From Actinomucor elegans (Eukaryota; Mucoromycota; Mucoromycetes; Mucorales; Mucoraceae): 64,000 bases of DNA. The notes under the pieces were generated by a model that was given only the letters and a program-made list of their open reading frames with translations, did not search any database and was not told the DNA's origin. The stretch lies in NCBI GenBank assembly GCA_026027325.1, contig JAMSLZ010000007.1, positions 1,116,001 to 1,180,000 on the forward strand, written 5' to 3'. The position numbers and the translations under genes were made by a program. This document shows, in pieces, positions 42,822-52,969 of this stretch (position 1 is the stretch's first letter; the number at the start of each line of letters is the position of its first letter).

Positions 42822-43168
42822 TGATATGCTGGGTAGTAGACGAGAATAGTAAGGGTAAAATTAAAGCCCCGATCACGTGAAGTGGGGATTAAAATGAAAT
42901 AGGAAGTAAGGTGGACCTCAAGTGGTATTAAACGGATCTACTTAGTCGTAAGAAATCTTTATAAACTCAATCCGTATATCAAAAATGGAAGGTTATACCT
43001 TAGTTATTATAAAAATTATAGTTAATTTAACGTTACATTATTATTATTGGAATCATATATATATCAGAATATTCTATTGAAAATAAAAAGAACATCTTAT
43101 CCTATAACAAAACACTAAGAAGGACTGAACCAACCTTTTTACATCCAGATCAAATTTCAAATATATCA
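42822..43168 (+). repeat. Trn2 5' LTR
   Basis: 347 bp, TGATATGCTGGG...AAATATATCA. Confidence 0.93.
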
Positions 43169-43171
43169 TTT

Positions 43172-43189
43172 TGGTGAGGCTACCAGGGG
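43172..43189 (+). other. Trn2 primer binding site
   Basis: TGGTGAGGCTACCAGGGG, 3 nt after the 5' LTR. The reverse complement ends in CCA, as a tRNA 3' end would. The priming tRNA was not identified. Confidence 0.6.
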
Positions 43190-43292
43190 TATTCATTTGT
43201 ATTGTTAGCAGAAGAAGTAGGAAAATATTGTCGAGTACTGGATTTATTGAAGATTATATATCATTTTGGAATCGTTTTGGAAATATATTATT

Positions 43293-44321
43293 ATGACGGA
43301 TAGTGAACAACAACCTTTAAGAAATTTGGAAAGGAATATGAACGACAATCAGAACAGACTTTTAAGCAACTTAATCGCAAAACCTGAAATCTTTACTGGT
43401 GAAAAGCAAGGTGAAAACCCTCTTTTGTGGATCAAACAATTGAATAGGCTTAGGATCGGACTGGAATTAACGGATAACAATATCTTATTCTTGGTTGGAA
43501 ATCATTTACGTGGTAAAGCCGAGGTTTGGTGGTCAACGTTAGAAGATGAAATTGATACGTGGGCCCAATTCGTGAAGGAATTCAAGAAGACATTTGCTCC
43601 TACCGAAATGCAAACTGATTTATGGTGGAACGAATTGGAAAACTTAAAACAACAGAATAACCAGAGTGTAGATGAAATCAAGTTGAAGATCGAACAATTA
43701 TCTGGTTTATTGAATATCGAGAAAAACAATGTCTTTAAGTTGCGTTATTTCAAAAATGCCTTACGAAAAGATATTCAATACGAACTTGACCGAAACCCAA
43801 TCAAAGATAATACCTGGGATGCGATTACTGAGGAAGCTATGAGAATCGAAATGGTCCATAAAAAGCACAATATTCCTGATAATTTTACGTATCAAGAAAA
43901 TCAAATGGTGAACTCATTCAAGATCCCAACTGTGTCTTCCGCATCTGTTATTAGTAATAAGGTTACTCCATCTCATTCAGCAAGTAATCATGTGGACGTT
44001 CAAAGTGCTATAACTAGTAAATTGGATAAATTATGTGATACTTTGGCCGAGCTTAAATTGTCTGTGGAAGGTGGAAGTGGTGTTAATGGCGTCACGAAAC
44101 AGCAAGAATTCAAAAGTCATGGTGGCACTTATGGAGGTAGACCTTCGTATAATACCAGTAGTTTCCAATGTTATATATGTGGTGATTCAAGACATAAGGC
44201 TGCTTTCTGTCCTCAGAATAGAATGAACCAAGGTCAACAACATGCAGAGGGTGTGAATAAGGGTGTAACAGTTGGTAACCAAGATATCAATAACCAGGGA
44301 AAAGGTATGGGGCGGCAGTAA
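43293..44321 (+). CDS. Trn2 Gag
   Basis: 342 residues from ATG 43293; the same frame is open a little further upstream without an ATG. The Gag capsid region (LLWIKQLNRLRIG, GKAEVWWSTL, FVKEFKKTF) matches Trn1 Gag. One canonical zinc knuckle CYICGDSRHKAAFC (CX2CX4HX4C) lies near residue 292. The frame ends at TAA 44319-44321 just after a GGGG run; with one more G it would continue into the acidic linker of pol, so either this is the true Gag end followed by a shift, or a base is missing. Gag forms the particle and binds RNA. Confidence 0.85.
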   Translation: MTDSEQQPLRNLERNMNDNQNRLLSNLIAKPEIFTGEKQGENPLLWIKQLNRLRIGLELTDNNILFLVGNHLRGKAEVWWSTLEDEIDTWAQFVKEFKKTFAPTEMQTDLWWNELENLKQQNNQSVDEIKLKIEQLSGLLNIEKNNVFKLRYFKNALRKDIQYELDRNPIKDNTWDAITEEAMRIEMVHKKHNIPDNFTYQENQMVNSFKIPTVSSASVISNKVTPSHSASNHVDVQSAITSKLDKLCDTLAELKLSVEGGSGVNGVTKQQEFKSHGGTYGGRPSYNTSSFQCYICGDSRHKAAFCPQNRMNQGQQHAEGVNKGVTVGNQDINNQGKGMGRQ

Positions 44322-47300
44322 ATGAGAGTGCTGTTGCCCACAACACAAATACCTTCGGTAATTATAGTAAAGCTCAAAACATAAAAACTAATAAGGAAAA
44401 TAATACAAAAAAAGAAAACGATCAGGGGGAGAATAGCACAATAGATAAAAACAAAGGTATCGAATTGAACTATATAGCTGTAGTACCGGAATACGAAGAT
44501 TTATCATCTATCGAAAATGAAATTTACTCTGTCGAAAAGAGGACAAGATCAATAACAAGTAACGATCAGGGACAATCTAATAATAAGTGTGGTGAAATCC
44601 ACATATAACATTCTGCATTATATTAAAAAGACGGGATTCATTTAATAACTATCCATCAAAAGAGGGAGTTTTGAATCACCGCTGAAAATACAATTAATGA
44701 AGAATGAACATAGATTAAAAAGACCTTTGATTGTTACTAAGAGACCATTTCTTTGGAAGTATAAATACAAGAGATACAAGCTAGATAGAAAAAACTTAAC
44801 TCACTTTGAATCAATAAAACCCCATAAAACGGTTCTAACTGATTCACTCGCTTTTACTTAATTTTTACCGCAATAAGAAAGCGAAGGTTGGTGAAGCTAT
44901 CGATGATGCATCAATTAGAGGGGTATCTGGGTCGAAACCGAAAATCAAAAGATTGCGTGCACCGCCTAGAAGAATACCGATTAAAAGAACAAGGCCGAGA
45001 CTTGGTATCTGGGAGATATTAGACAGAACAGAGGCCACAACCACCATCAAAGATATAATCTTAAACGATAAGGAGATACAAGCCGAATTAAGAGATGGTC
45101 TGCGTTTTATAATGGGAAGAAAGAAAACCAACGTAAAAAAAATGACACTGTAGCCAAAGTAAAGGGGAAAGAAGTCGATAGAAACAATGGTAATATAGAA
45201 AATCCCATGGAAATTAATGCAATAGGCAATGAAGACAAAGAAGACGACTATACAACAGAGGAAGAAGTGTTCTATGAGTCCGAGTCTGAATCTAGTGATT
45301 ATACTTCTACTGCAAGTGGGGATATAGAAGATATAAACCTTTTATCTGATAGCGATGATTCAGTATATGATTACCCGTATAACTTGAATGAAATCAAGAG
45401 ATCGACACCATTGAAGGCTCTCACTACAATCAAGGGGAAGGTTATTTCTACAGTGTTTGATTCAGGTGCAAGTCTATCATCACTGATCTCTCGAGCGTTG
45501 GCAAAAGAATTGAAATTGTTACCTAATGGTGATACCATTCCTATAGTCAGTGTAGATCACAAGAGAAATGGAAACGTGAAAATGGATCCGCGTAAACGAT
45601 CTGACATTACAGTGGATGTACCAGTACACGTGTTGGGGGTAAACTACGTCCAGAACACATGGTGATTAGTGATGATTGCGATCATGATACATTTATTCTG
45701 GGTATGACATGGCACAGAATGTATAAAGTGAAGACAAATTTAGAAGATGGGACTATTGAAATCCCTACGAAAAATGGAAGAAGAATCTTTATACAAGGGT
45801 CCAGTATGCTAAAAGAACCACCCAAGCAAGCTAGTGTATATTAGTTCTCTGTACGTATAAACGAAGGTGATTTAGATGAATATTACGGTGCAGAAAAAGA
45901 AACAACAAAAAGAAGTTTATTACACTATAATGAAGAAATATATGACAGTAGTGACGATCATGATGGTAATGAGAGAGAAAAAGATCCAGATACTAATGAT
46001 ATATATGAAGAAGCAAGAAAAAATATAGTAGAGAAGTTCAAACATTGTTTCGCTGAAAACGTCGGGATTGGACGTGTAGATCAGAAATATGCCCACAAGA
46101 TTGAATTAATCGATAAAAATAAGGTGATTCGTACTAAACCTTACCGTCTCACTTGGGAAGAAGATGAACACTTGATGAACGAGATTGATGATTTATTACG
46201 TAATGGGTTGATTCGGCCTTCAAAAGGAAGATGGACAAGTCCAGTGTTCTTCGTGCCAAAGAAAGACAATGGATTACGTTTGGTGGTGAATTATAAACAA
46301 TTAAATTCAAATACAAGAAAAACGTTGTATCCTTTACCTCATATCAATGAATTGTTGGATTCATTCGGTGGTGCAATCATATTTTCAACCCTGGATGCAG
46401 CTTCTGGTTATTGGCAAGTGCCGTTAGACGAAGAAAGTATTGAAGTTACCGGATTTGTGTGTAAAGCTGGAGTTTATGAATTTTTAACGATGCCCTTTGG
46501 TCTCTGTACTGCACAAGTGATACTTATCAATCAATGATGTCTTCTCTATTGGGCCCTTATATTGGTAAATTTGTGTTTGTATTTATTGATGACATTATAG
46601 TTTTCTCGAAGAGCTTGAAAGAACATATTGAACATTTGAAGAAGATTTTTGAGATCTGCAATGCCGCAAACCTCCGATTCAAATTATCCAAATGTAGATT
46701 TTTTGAGATGAAGGTGGAATATCTGGGTCATCAAGTGTCAAGTAAAGGGGTGGAACCAACAAAGAGAAATATCGAGAAGATTATGAAGATCGAACCACCT
46801 AAAGATGTTGGTGGGGTACGTACATTACTGGGACTAACAAATTATTACAGAAGATATATCGAATCCTATGCTGAACGGATGAGTCCAATCATTAAACTAT
46901 TAAAGAAGAATCAAGAATTTGTTTGGTGTGAAGAGCAAACTAAAGCTTTAGAAGATATTAAACAAGCATTGACAAATCCACCGATACTGGCTTATCCTGA
47001 CAGAAACACTGGTGCAAATTCTTACTACTGACGGATCGGGAATCGGGTTGGGAGCAATATTATCTCAATCACCAACTGGGGATCAAGAAGGTGAACAAGT
47101 TATTGCATATGCATCAAAAGCTTTAAAGGAAAATGAAATCAAGAAATTTAGTACCACGCATATTGAGGCTTACGCTGTTATTTGGGCTGTTCGGTATTTT
47201 CGACATTATCTTGCTGGGAAGAAGAAATTTATCCTATACACGGATCATTCTGCGTTGAAGTTTATATTGAACAATGAGATGCCATCGGCAAAGGTGAATC

Positions 47301-47395
47301 GATGGGCCGCTGCCTTAATGGGATACAACTATGAGGTACGGTATAGAAAAGGGACAGAAAACCCTGCTGATTTCTTATCACGAACAATAATTTAA
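44322..47395 (+). pseudogene. Trn2 Pol: protease, RT, RNase H with multiple frame breaks
   Basis: Pieces in order: acidic linker (44322-44587 and 44878-45138, joined in frame once the solo LTR is ignored), protease (VFDSGASLSSL near 45460, ending at a TAG 45842-45844), RT (VPKKDNGLRLVVNYKQ, FIDDIIVFSK, YLGHQVSSKG) and RNase H (TTDGSGIGLGAI, LYTDHSALKF), stop at 47393. Frame breaks lie at the GGGG near 44311, the A8 near 45134, the G5 near 45636, a missing C near 46514 and one near 47011. Four of the five are explained by one lost base in a homopolymer. All functional blocks of these domains are recognisable and in order. Confidence 0.85.
44588..44872 (-). repeat. Solo LTR, family J, related to the Chr1 LTR
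   Basis: 285 bp, TGTGGTGAAATCC...TTTTTACCGCA, flanked by ATAAG (44583-44587, 44873-44877). The tips match those of the Chr1 LTR (reversed), while the middle differs. Removing it and one duplication restores the Trn2 reading frame. Confidence 0.82.
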
Positions 47396-47654
47396 GTACA
47401 AACATATATACACAAAAAAAAAAAGAAAAAAAAAAAAAAAAATATACTTATTATTATATGGGTGGTTGGGAGGCGTACGAATTATAAATCATTTAGTTTA
47501 GAAAAGGTTATTGTTACATTATATATTACCCTTATTTATTTTTATTTTTATTCACATTTTTATCACCTTTACCCCCACTTTTACATTTATTATTATTTTA
47601 TTTTATTTTATTTTATTTTGTTTATCCTAAATTATTTGATCGACTGAGGTGAAC
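47396..47654. other. A/T homopolymer-rich spacer between RNase H and integrase of Trn2
   Basis: Holds runs of A (47416-47441) and repeated TTTTA units (about 47595-47630). RNase H and integrase are normally continuous in Ty3/gypsy Pol. The RNase H stop codon lies just before a GT and the spacer ends GACTGAG, but removing it as an intron would leave the stop in place. Confidence 0.5.
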
Positions 47655-48986
47655 ATGGACTACCCTGAATATGTGGCTCTATATTTCTATATTACAAGAG
47701 GTACTTATCCGGCGGACTCTACAACAATTCTCAAGAAAAGATTGCAAAGAAAAGCAAGAAAATTCGTGGCATACAAAGGAAAACTCTACAGGAAAAATGA
47801 AGATGATGAGGAAGAAACAAATATCTTAGGAAAAGAGTTATTACACGAAGGAAATATACTTGATATAATTACAAGGGTGCACGAAGAAGGTCATTTTGGT
47901 ATCAAAAACACATATACTAAGGTATCTTTACAATACGAAGGAAAAGGTCTATACGATATAACTACAAAAATGGTGAAGAGTTGCTTGGTATGTCAGAAGA
48001 GACAGAAGGTACAAAAGAAGAAGACTATAGTTATGAAGCCTATACCTACACCGTATAGACCATTCTATATGATCGGATTAGATGCTGTTGGACCTCTGGA
48101 GACTACTAAAAGGAAGAACAAGTATTTATTGGTGGCAATTGATTATTTAACTCGTTGGCCAATCGCTGCTGCTGTACCTGATATCACTGCAAAGACATCC
48201 GAAGAATTTTTGCATGAATACGTATTTCAATATCATGGTATACCTACTTATTTATTAACTGATCGAGGATCATCGTTCAAGGCCGAATACCTAGATTATA
48301 TCTTAAAGAGGTTAGAATGTAGACATTTGTTGACCTGTGCTTACAGACCGCAATCGAATGGAATGGTGGAGAGATTAAATCAAACTTTGGTGAATACAAT
48401 GGCAAAGTTGAGACAAGATGACAAGGTGAAAAATGAATGGGATACGTACGTGAATAAGGCGTTATTTTGTATCCGAACCATGGTGAATGAAGCAACAAAG
48501 GTCACTCCAGCAATGCTCTTGTATGGTTATGATTTGAGAACTCCAGCAACATGGCCAGCCCCAAGATATGATTACGTGGAAGGCGAGATTGAAGAAGAAG
48601 TCGAAAGACGAAGTAAATTGATCCAGGGAAACATTAGCAAACTACGTGAAGAAGCGGTGGAAAGATCAATGGAAAGAAAGAGGAAGATGAAATTAAAGTA
48701 TGATCAAGAGGTGAAGAGAACCATACAATATAAAGTTGGTGATATGGTGTTGATGAAAAATCATGTGCCAAACGATAAATGGGATTGCAAATATGTTGGA
48801 CCTTTTGAAGTGGTCAAGGTGAACAAAAATTCTACATATCATTTGGTGGGACCAAATTCGAGAAAATTGGATGGTGCGGTAAACGGAAATTATCTTTTGC
48901 CCTTTCAAGACGCCCAGAAGATGGTACCTGTCGTGAAGGAAAAATCCAAGTTATTTGATGCCGAGGTGTGGTTATCTAAGCAATGA
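47655..48986 (+). CDS. Trn2 integrase as a separate ORF
   Basis: 443 residues from ATG 47655. Zinc finger: HEEGHFG (near 76-82) with CLVCQKR (about 114). Catalytic residues are in GLDAVGPLE (about 143), LTDRGSSF (about 200) and SNGMVERLNQ (Glu about 239). The C-terminal SH3-like region (VGDMVLMKNH, YVGPFEVVKV) follows, and the protein ends VWLSKQ without a chromodomain. Integrase cuts target DNA and joins the cDNA ends. Position of the insertion beside a tRNA gene suggests it recognises pol III factors, as Ty3 does (inference). Confidence 0.88.
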   Translation: MDYPEYVALYFYITRGTYPADSTTILKKRLQRKARKFVAYKGKLYRKNEDDEEETNILGKELLHEGNILDIITRVHEEGHFGIKNTYTKVSLQYEGKGLYDITTKMVKSCLVCQKRQKVQKKKTIVMKPIPTPYRPFYMIGLDAVGPLETTKRKNKYLLVAIDYLTRWPIAAAVPDITAKTSEEFLHEYVFQYHGIPTYLLTDRGSSFKAEYLDYILKRLECRHLLTCAYRPQSNGMVERLNQTLVNTMAKLRQDDKVKNEWDTYVNKALFCIRTMVNEATKVTPAMLLYGYDLRTPATWPAPRYDYVEGEIEEEVERRSKLIQGNISKLREEAVERSMERKRKMKLKYDQEVKRTIQYKVGDMVLMKNHVPNDKWDCKYVGPFEVVKVNKNSTYHLVGPNSRKLDGAVNGNYLLPFQDAQKMVPVVKEKSKLFDAEVWLSKQ

Positions 48987-49027
48987 TGCGAGGCTTTGAA
49001 GGAATTTTACCTTAATGGTGGGAGATT

Positions 49028-49374
49028 TGATATGCTGGGTAGTAGACGAGAATAGTAAGGGTAAAATTAAAGCCCCGATCACGTGAAGTGGGGATTAAAA
49101 TGAAATAGGAAGTAAGGTGGACCTCAAGTGGTATTAAACGGATCTACTTAGTCGTAAGAAATCTTTATAAACTCAATCCGTATATCAAAAATGGAAGGTT
49201 ATACCTTAGTTATTATAAAAATTATAGTTAATTTAACGTTACATTATTATTATTGGAATCATATATATATCAGAATATTCTATTGAAAATAAAAAGAACA
49301 TCTTATCCTATAACAAAACACTAAGAAGGACTGAACCAACCTTTTTACATCCAGATCAAATTTCAAATATATCA
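49028..49374 (+). repeat. Trn2 3' LTR
   Basis: 347 bp, matching 42822-43168. The polypurine tract GGTGGGAGAT precedes it. Confidence 0.93.
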
Positions 49375-49378
49375 ATTT

Positions 49379-50473
49379 TGTTGCATGTTGCATTTGGTTA
49401 TTACCGCTTTTTTCATTCACAATTTCGAAATGCCAAGTAACAAGTATAGTCAAGAATTTGATACATATTGAAGAAAATTACAAGGAATTGCTCCATTTTT
49501 GTTTGAAGTCTCTAGCATATCTCTAGCCCGAGATTTTTGCATTTTAGTTTTCAGCCAATGAAGGACGTTCGTTATCTCCGCTCTCAGCCAATGAAATTGC
49601 GTTCGCTCCTTTGGCTGTAAACTCAAGATCTCTCTGGAATAAGCAAGGTTTCAAGTTACTATCTCTCTTGGCCTGGTCTCAAACCATTGTATTTTTCTGA
49701 CACATTTTCCTTTTTATATATAGTTTCTTATTATATTTGTTATTCCCTTTACTTGTAGTATTATATTCCCTTCATTCAGTTTTTCTTTTGTACATTTCAC
49801 TCATTTCACTCATTTCATTCACATTGTGAATCTTTATTTTCCCTTTTCTTTTATTCGATGTCCTTTTTCCATTTTTCCCGTCTTTTCCTTTTTCCCCTTT
49901 TGTATATATTATCGTAGATCCATTCAATGTCTCGGTCCCTCGAATTTGACATTTGATCTAGTGTTACACCTAGATTCTTATTGTTCTCGAGTGATCGCAG
50001 ATCAAATGCATTGACTCTGGATAGTTACTCGGTGCTCTGCTGCAGAAGATGAATGTTTTACGCTGGTTATGTTTCTGATACTTCAGTATTCACAATCTAA
50101 TGGTCTTTAGATTGGTGATTGTATATGTTGTGATTAGAAGCCAGTTATTGAAGTTGCTGATGGTTTATCCGGTTGTACTTGTAGAATGTTAAGTTATGTA
50201 GTAGAAGTAGAAGGCAGATTGATGTCTATATAAGATAGATCAATCGTGCTTGTCAATAAACGATAATTCAATTTTTGGGTCTTTCTTCCCTTACTTTATC
50301 ACTTTTTCTTTTACTTGCTTTATTGTCTTTTAAAGCGAACACACCTAAAGCCCTTTCTGGATCTGTTCGATATATATAATAATAGTCTTTACAGTCTTCT
50401 ATTACGCAATTATATATATATTGTTTACTCTCTCTATTCAAGGTAAACATAAAAGAACATAGCCACAATATCA
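49379..50473 (+). repeat. Solo Trn1-type LTR
   Basis: About 1095 bp, TGTTGCATGTTG...GCCACAATATCA, reverse complement of 38845-39927 with few differences. It starts four bases after Trn2, and ATTT lies on both sides (49375-49378, 50474-50477). Trn2 and this LTR therefore hit the same spot near the tRNA-Glu. Confidence 0.9.
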
Positions 50474-50759
50474 ATTTTGTCAGTTCTGTATCTTGTAATG
50501 GATGTCTGTAGAATCAGTTCTCTGTGACTATTCTACACGTGATCAAGAAGTATATTAAAGAAGTATTATAAAAGATACAATATAAGTATTTTTAAGATAC
50601 AAACTGAAGATAAGCTTTATTCAATGAAATTATAATGGTATTTATATTATTCTAAGACGGATGGATAATTATATATGGATATGCGCTTTGGATATTTATA
50701 AAGGAATATTTCTATAGTAGTATGATTTTCTAACAACCATCTTGGCAGCGGGCTTGAGT
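50474..50759. other. Spacer, nothing recognised
   Basis: AT-rich sequence with no ORF, RNA gene or repeat unit recognised. Confidence 0.4.
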
Positions 50760-50981
50760 TCATATAAGGTAAGTCAAGTGTACCTTAGTCTTCTTGCGAG
50801 TTGTATTGGTATTGGGCTTGAACTTCCTTTTTCGTTTTGCTTCCTTCTTTAATCTCAGCTCGACTTCTATTGGTACTTCTTCCATTGTGGAGTCTATGGG
50901 CTCGACAATTTTGTGAAGAAGGAGATTAGTTATATCAAACTCTCGCAGTATACTAGCTTGGTTAACCTCGAAGAGTTGAAC
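50760..50981 (-). pseudogene. Coding relic, minus strand (inverted pair, copy 1)
   Basis: Open on the minus strand from 50981 to a TGA at 50760-50762 (about 73 codons). It includes IVEPIDSTMEEVPIEVELRL followed by KKEAKRKRKFKP. An AG at the minus-strand position just before 50981 could be an intron acceptor. Family unknown. It is homologous to the ORF at 51005-51135 on the opposite strand. Confidence 0.4.
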
Positions 50982-51004
50982 CTATAAACATCCAAAACTT
51001 ACAA

Positions 51005-51135
51005 ATATTGTCGCGCCAGACGAATTAATGCAAGACGTTCCGCTGCATTTAGAAGTACGACTCCAAAAGGCACAAAAGAGGAAAAGGCATTTCAAACCGA
51101 TTTTACAAAATGTCAGGAGACGAAAAGACATATAA
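51005..51135 (+). pseudogene. Coding relic, plus strand (inverted pair, copy 2)
   Basis: Plus-strand frame reading IVAPDELMQDVPLHLEVRLQ, then KAQKRKRHFKP, to TAA 51133-51135. It aligns with copy 1 (IVxP...M..VP...EVxL.K..KRKRxFKP). The two lie tail-away in inverted orientation 24 bp apart. They are probably remains of one duplicated gene or element end. Confidence 0.4.
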
Positions 51136-51205
51136 AGTTTATCACGCTATTCACAATGATATATATATTATTAAGCATTTTTATCGTCATATATTGTATA
51201 ATTTA

Positions 51206-51569
51206 TGTTATATCGAATATAATAAAGACTGTAAAAATAACCAGACTGATAAAACGAATTGATTTATTAAAGCATTAAAATGATGAGCTATTTATACAAA
51301 ATTGAAGTTCGGATTTAACTTGATATTATAGACGATTGAGTTAGTCAAAGACTGCGCTCATGGAGTTAACAAGGATTTATAGTAATCCATTCTAGTACGA
51401 CTTTATATTCGGTGATAGATAGTTTATGAAGGTTAGTTGCACTAAGCATTGATTTCCATATATATCTCTTAACCGACGTTACAAAGCTGTCAAAGCACAA
51501 GCTGAGTATAAGCATTGTCGAACATTGACCTGATTGGTGACGGACACTGAACAAGTCATGTTTACAACA
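51206..51569 (-). repeat. Chr2-C 3' LTR
   Basis: 364 bp, same family as the other Chr2 LTRs, polypurine tract just inside. Confidence 0.95.
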
Positions 51570-51798
51570 TTGCCCCCTTCTAGACAGTTGCTTATACTAA
51601 GAGTGTTTGCATTGTTACTAGGTATAGTCTATAATGTGCATAAGTTAATAGGAAGTTACATACTTCGGTGCGTGTCCTTTCGCCTTGTAATGAACTGATC
51701 GTAGTTATTCCTCGATAAAAACCTTATGTAAAAAACCCGTAGGATAAAAGTGAAGGAAAAGAAGAATAACAAACAAGACTGTATAAAAAGTCTATGAT

Positions 51799-52614
51799 CT
51801 ATTGTTGGTTTCTACTGCGTTTGTTCCGAGTAGCTATCTTACGTGTATTGACTGTCATAGGAGCCTTACGTTTCTTGGAAGAGGATTGCTTATGATCAGC
51901 ATTGCGACGTCCCCAATATATTTCAATTGGTTTCTTTGAATCGAAGTGTGATGGAGGTTCCCATGTATCATCTTCATCGTTTGGATATCCTTTCCATTTG
52001 ACTCTGTATAAATAATTACCAGGTGAACCAGAATGATCAATGACTGCTTGTATTTCAAAGTGATCTTCTTTAAGCTTTTGATATTCTTCAGTAGATATAT
52101 TATCTGAGGAGATGAATATAATATGCGATGTAGGTACATCTCTAGATAAGAGAGTACCCGCTTTATCTTTCAAGATATAGCTACCGTTCTTTGTGATTCC
52201 ATGTATATAAAATGGACCGAGATTACGCGCATCTAATTTGCTTAATCGTGTTACATTCTTAATCATAACTTTACTTCCAACAGGAAACTGCTTAGTTACA
52301 ATCCTATGCGTTTTTACGAATCTGTCGTGATCACGTTCTTGCGTATCTCTTATGCGTTTAGACAATGCTGGTATAACGACTTCATTGACAAATTTGAATT
52401 TTTCATCAATCATTTTCGTGTCAGTTTCTTCTAGTTGCAATACAGGTTTAGTATTTGAGTAGTCTTCAAAGCCATTTGGTTGTCTATTGAATAACACTGT
52501 ATAAGGACGAGACTTATGTAACCGTGCGTATTTACAATTCATAGCGTATTGACAATAATTCAAATAATAATCCCAGTCGGCGCCTTTACCGCGTAATTCC
52601 TTAACAATTGTACG
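51799..52614 (-). pseudogene. Chr2-C Pol, C-terminal part (integrase end, chromodomain, basic tail)
   Basis: Encodes the end of the integrase from IVKELRGKGADWDYY, the chromodomain (YRVKWKGYPNDEDDTW) and the basic tail ending KRSRNQQ. The reading frame is cut by Chr3 (duplication GTACG, 52610-52614 and 58488-58492) and continues upstream at 58493. Confidence 0.92.
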
Positions 52615-52925
52615 TGTAGTAAATATAAGACTATCTATCTGACACGGCATAAAAATAATAGTGTATTTTATATCCTGTGTGACACCTAAGCTGGACATGT
52701 AATAATAATAACAATAATAACAATAACAATAATAGTAACACATAGGAGTAGTAGCAACAATGATGATAATAATACCAAACAAAGCTGGGAATAATTGAAT
52801 AGAATAGAAAGCATATAAAAGATGCCGAAGTAGAGGCATCGAAAAGGACTTTACTCTATTTTTGAATAAACATCATCCATAGAGGACTTTGAAGATATTT
52901 TCCAGTTTTATAACAATTGCTTACA
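52615..52925 (+). repeat. Chr3 5' LTR
   Basis: 311 bp, TGTAGTAAAT...TTGCTTACA, with a (AAT/AAC)n microsatellite inside (about 52700-52740). Confidence 0.95.
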
Positions 52926-52969
52926 TTTTTTATCTTCTCTCTCGGTGATTACAACTATTCTATTCTACT

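Larger units (their letters stand above)
42822..49374 (+). mobile_element. Trn2: Ty3/gypsy element next to tRNA-Glu, coding region broken
   Basis: 347-bp LTRs (42822-43168, 49028-49374) look identical by eye and are flanked by ATTT (42818-42821, 49375-49378). Its junction is 10 bp 5' of the tRNA-Glu. Gag is open, pol has several frame breaks, the integrase is a separate ORF, and a foreign solo LTR lies at 44588-44872. No chromodomain. Confidence 0.9.

Noticed and set aside
47396..47648. Intron between RNase H and integrase of Trn2
   Set aside because: GT and AG are present but the RNase H stop codon lies upstream of the GT, so splicing would not join the frames.
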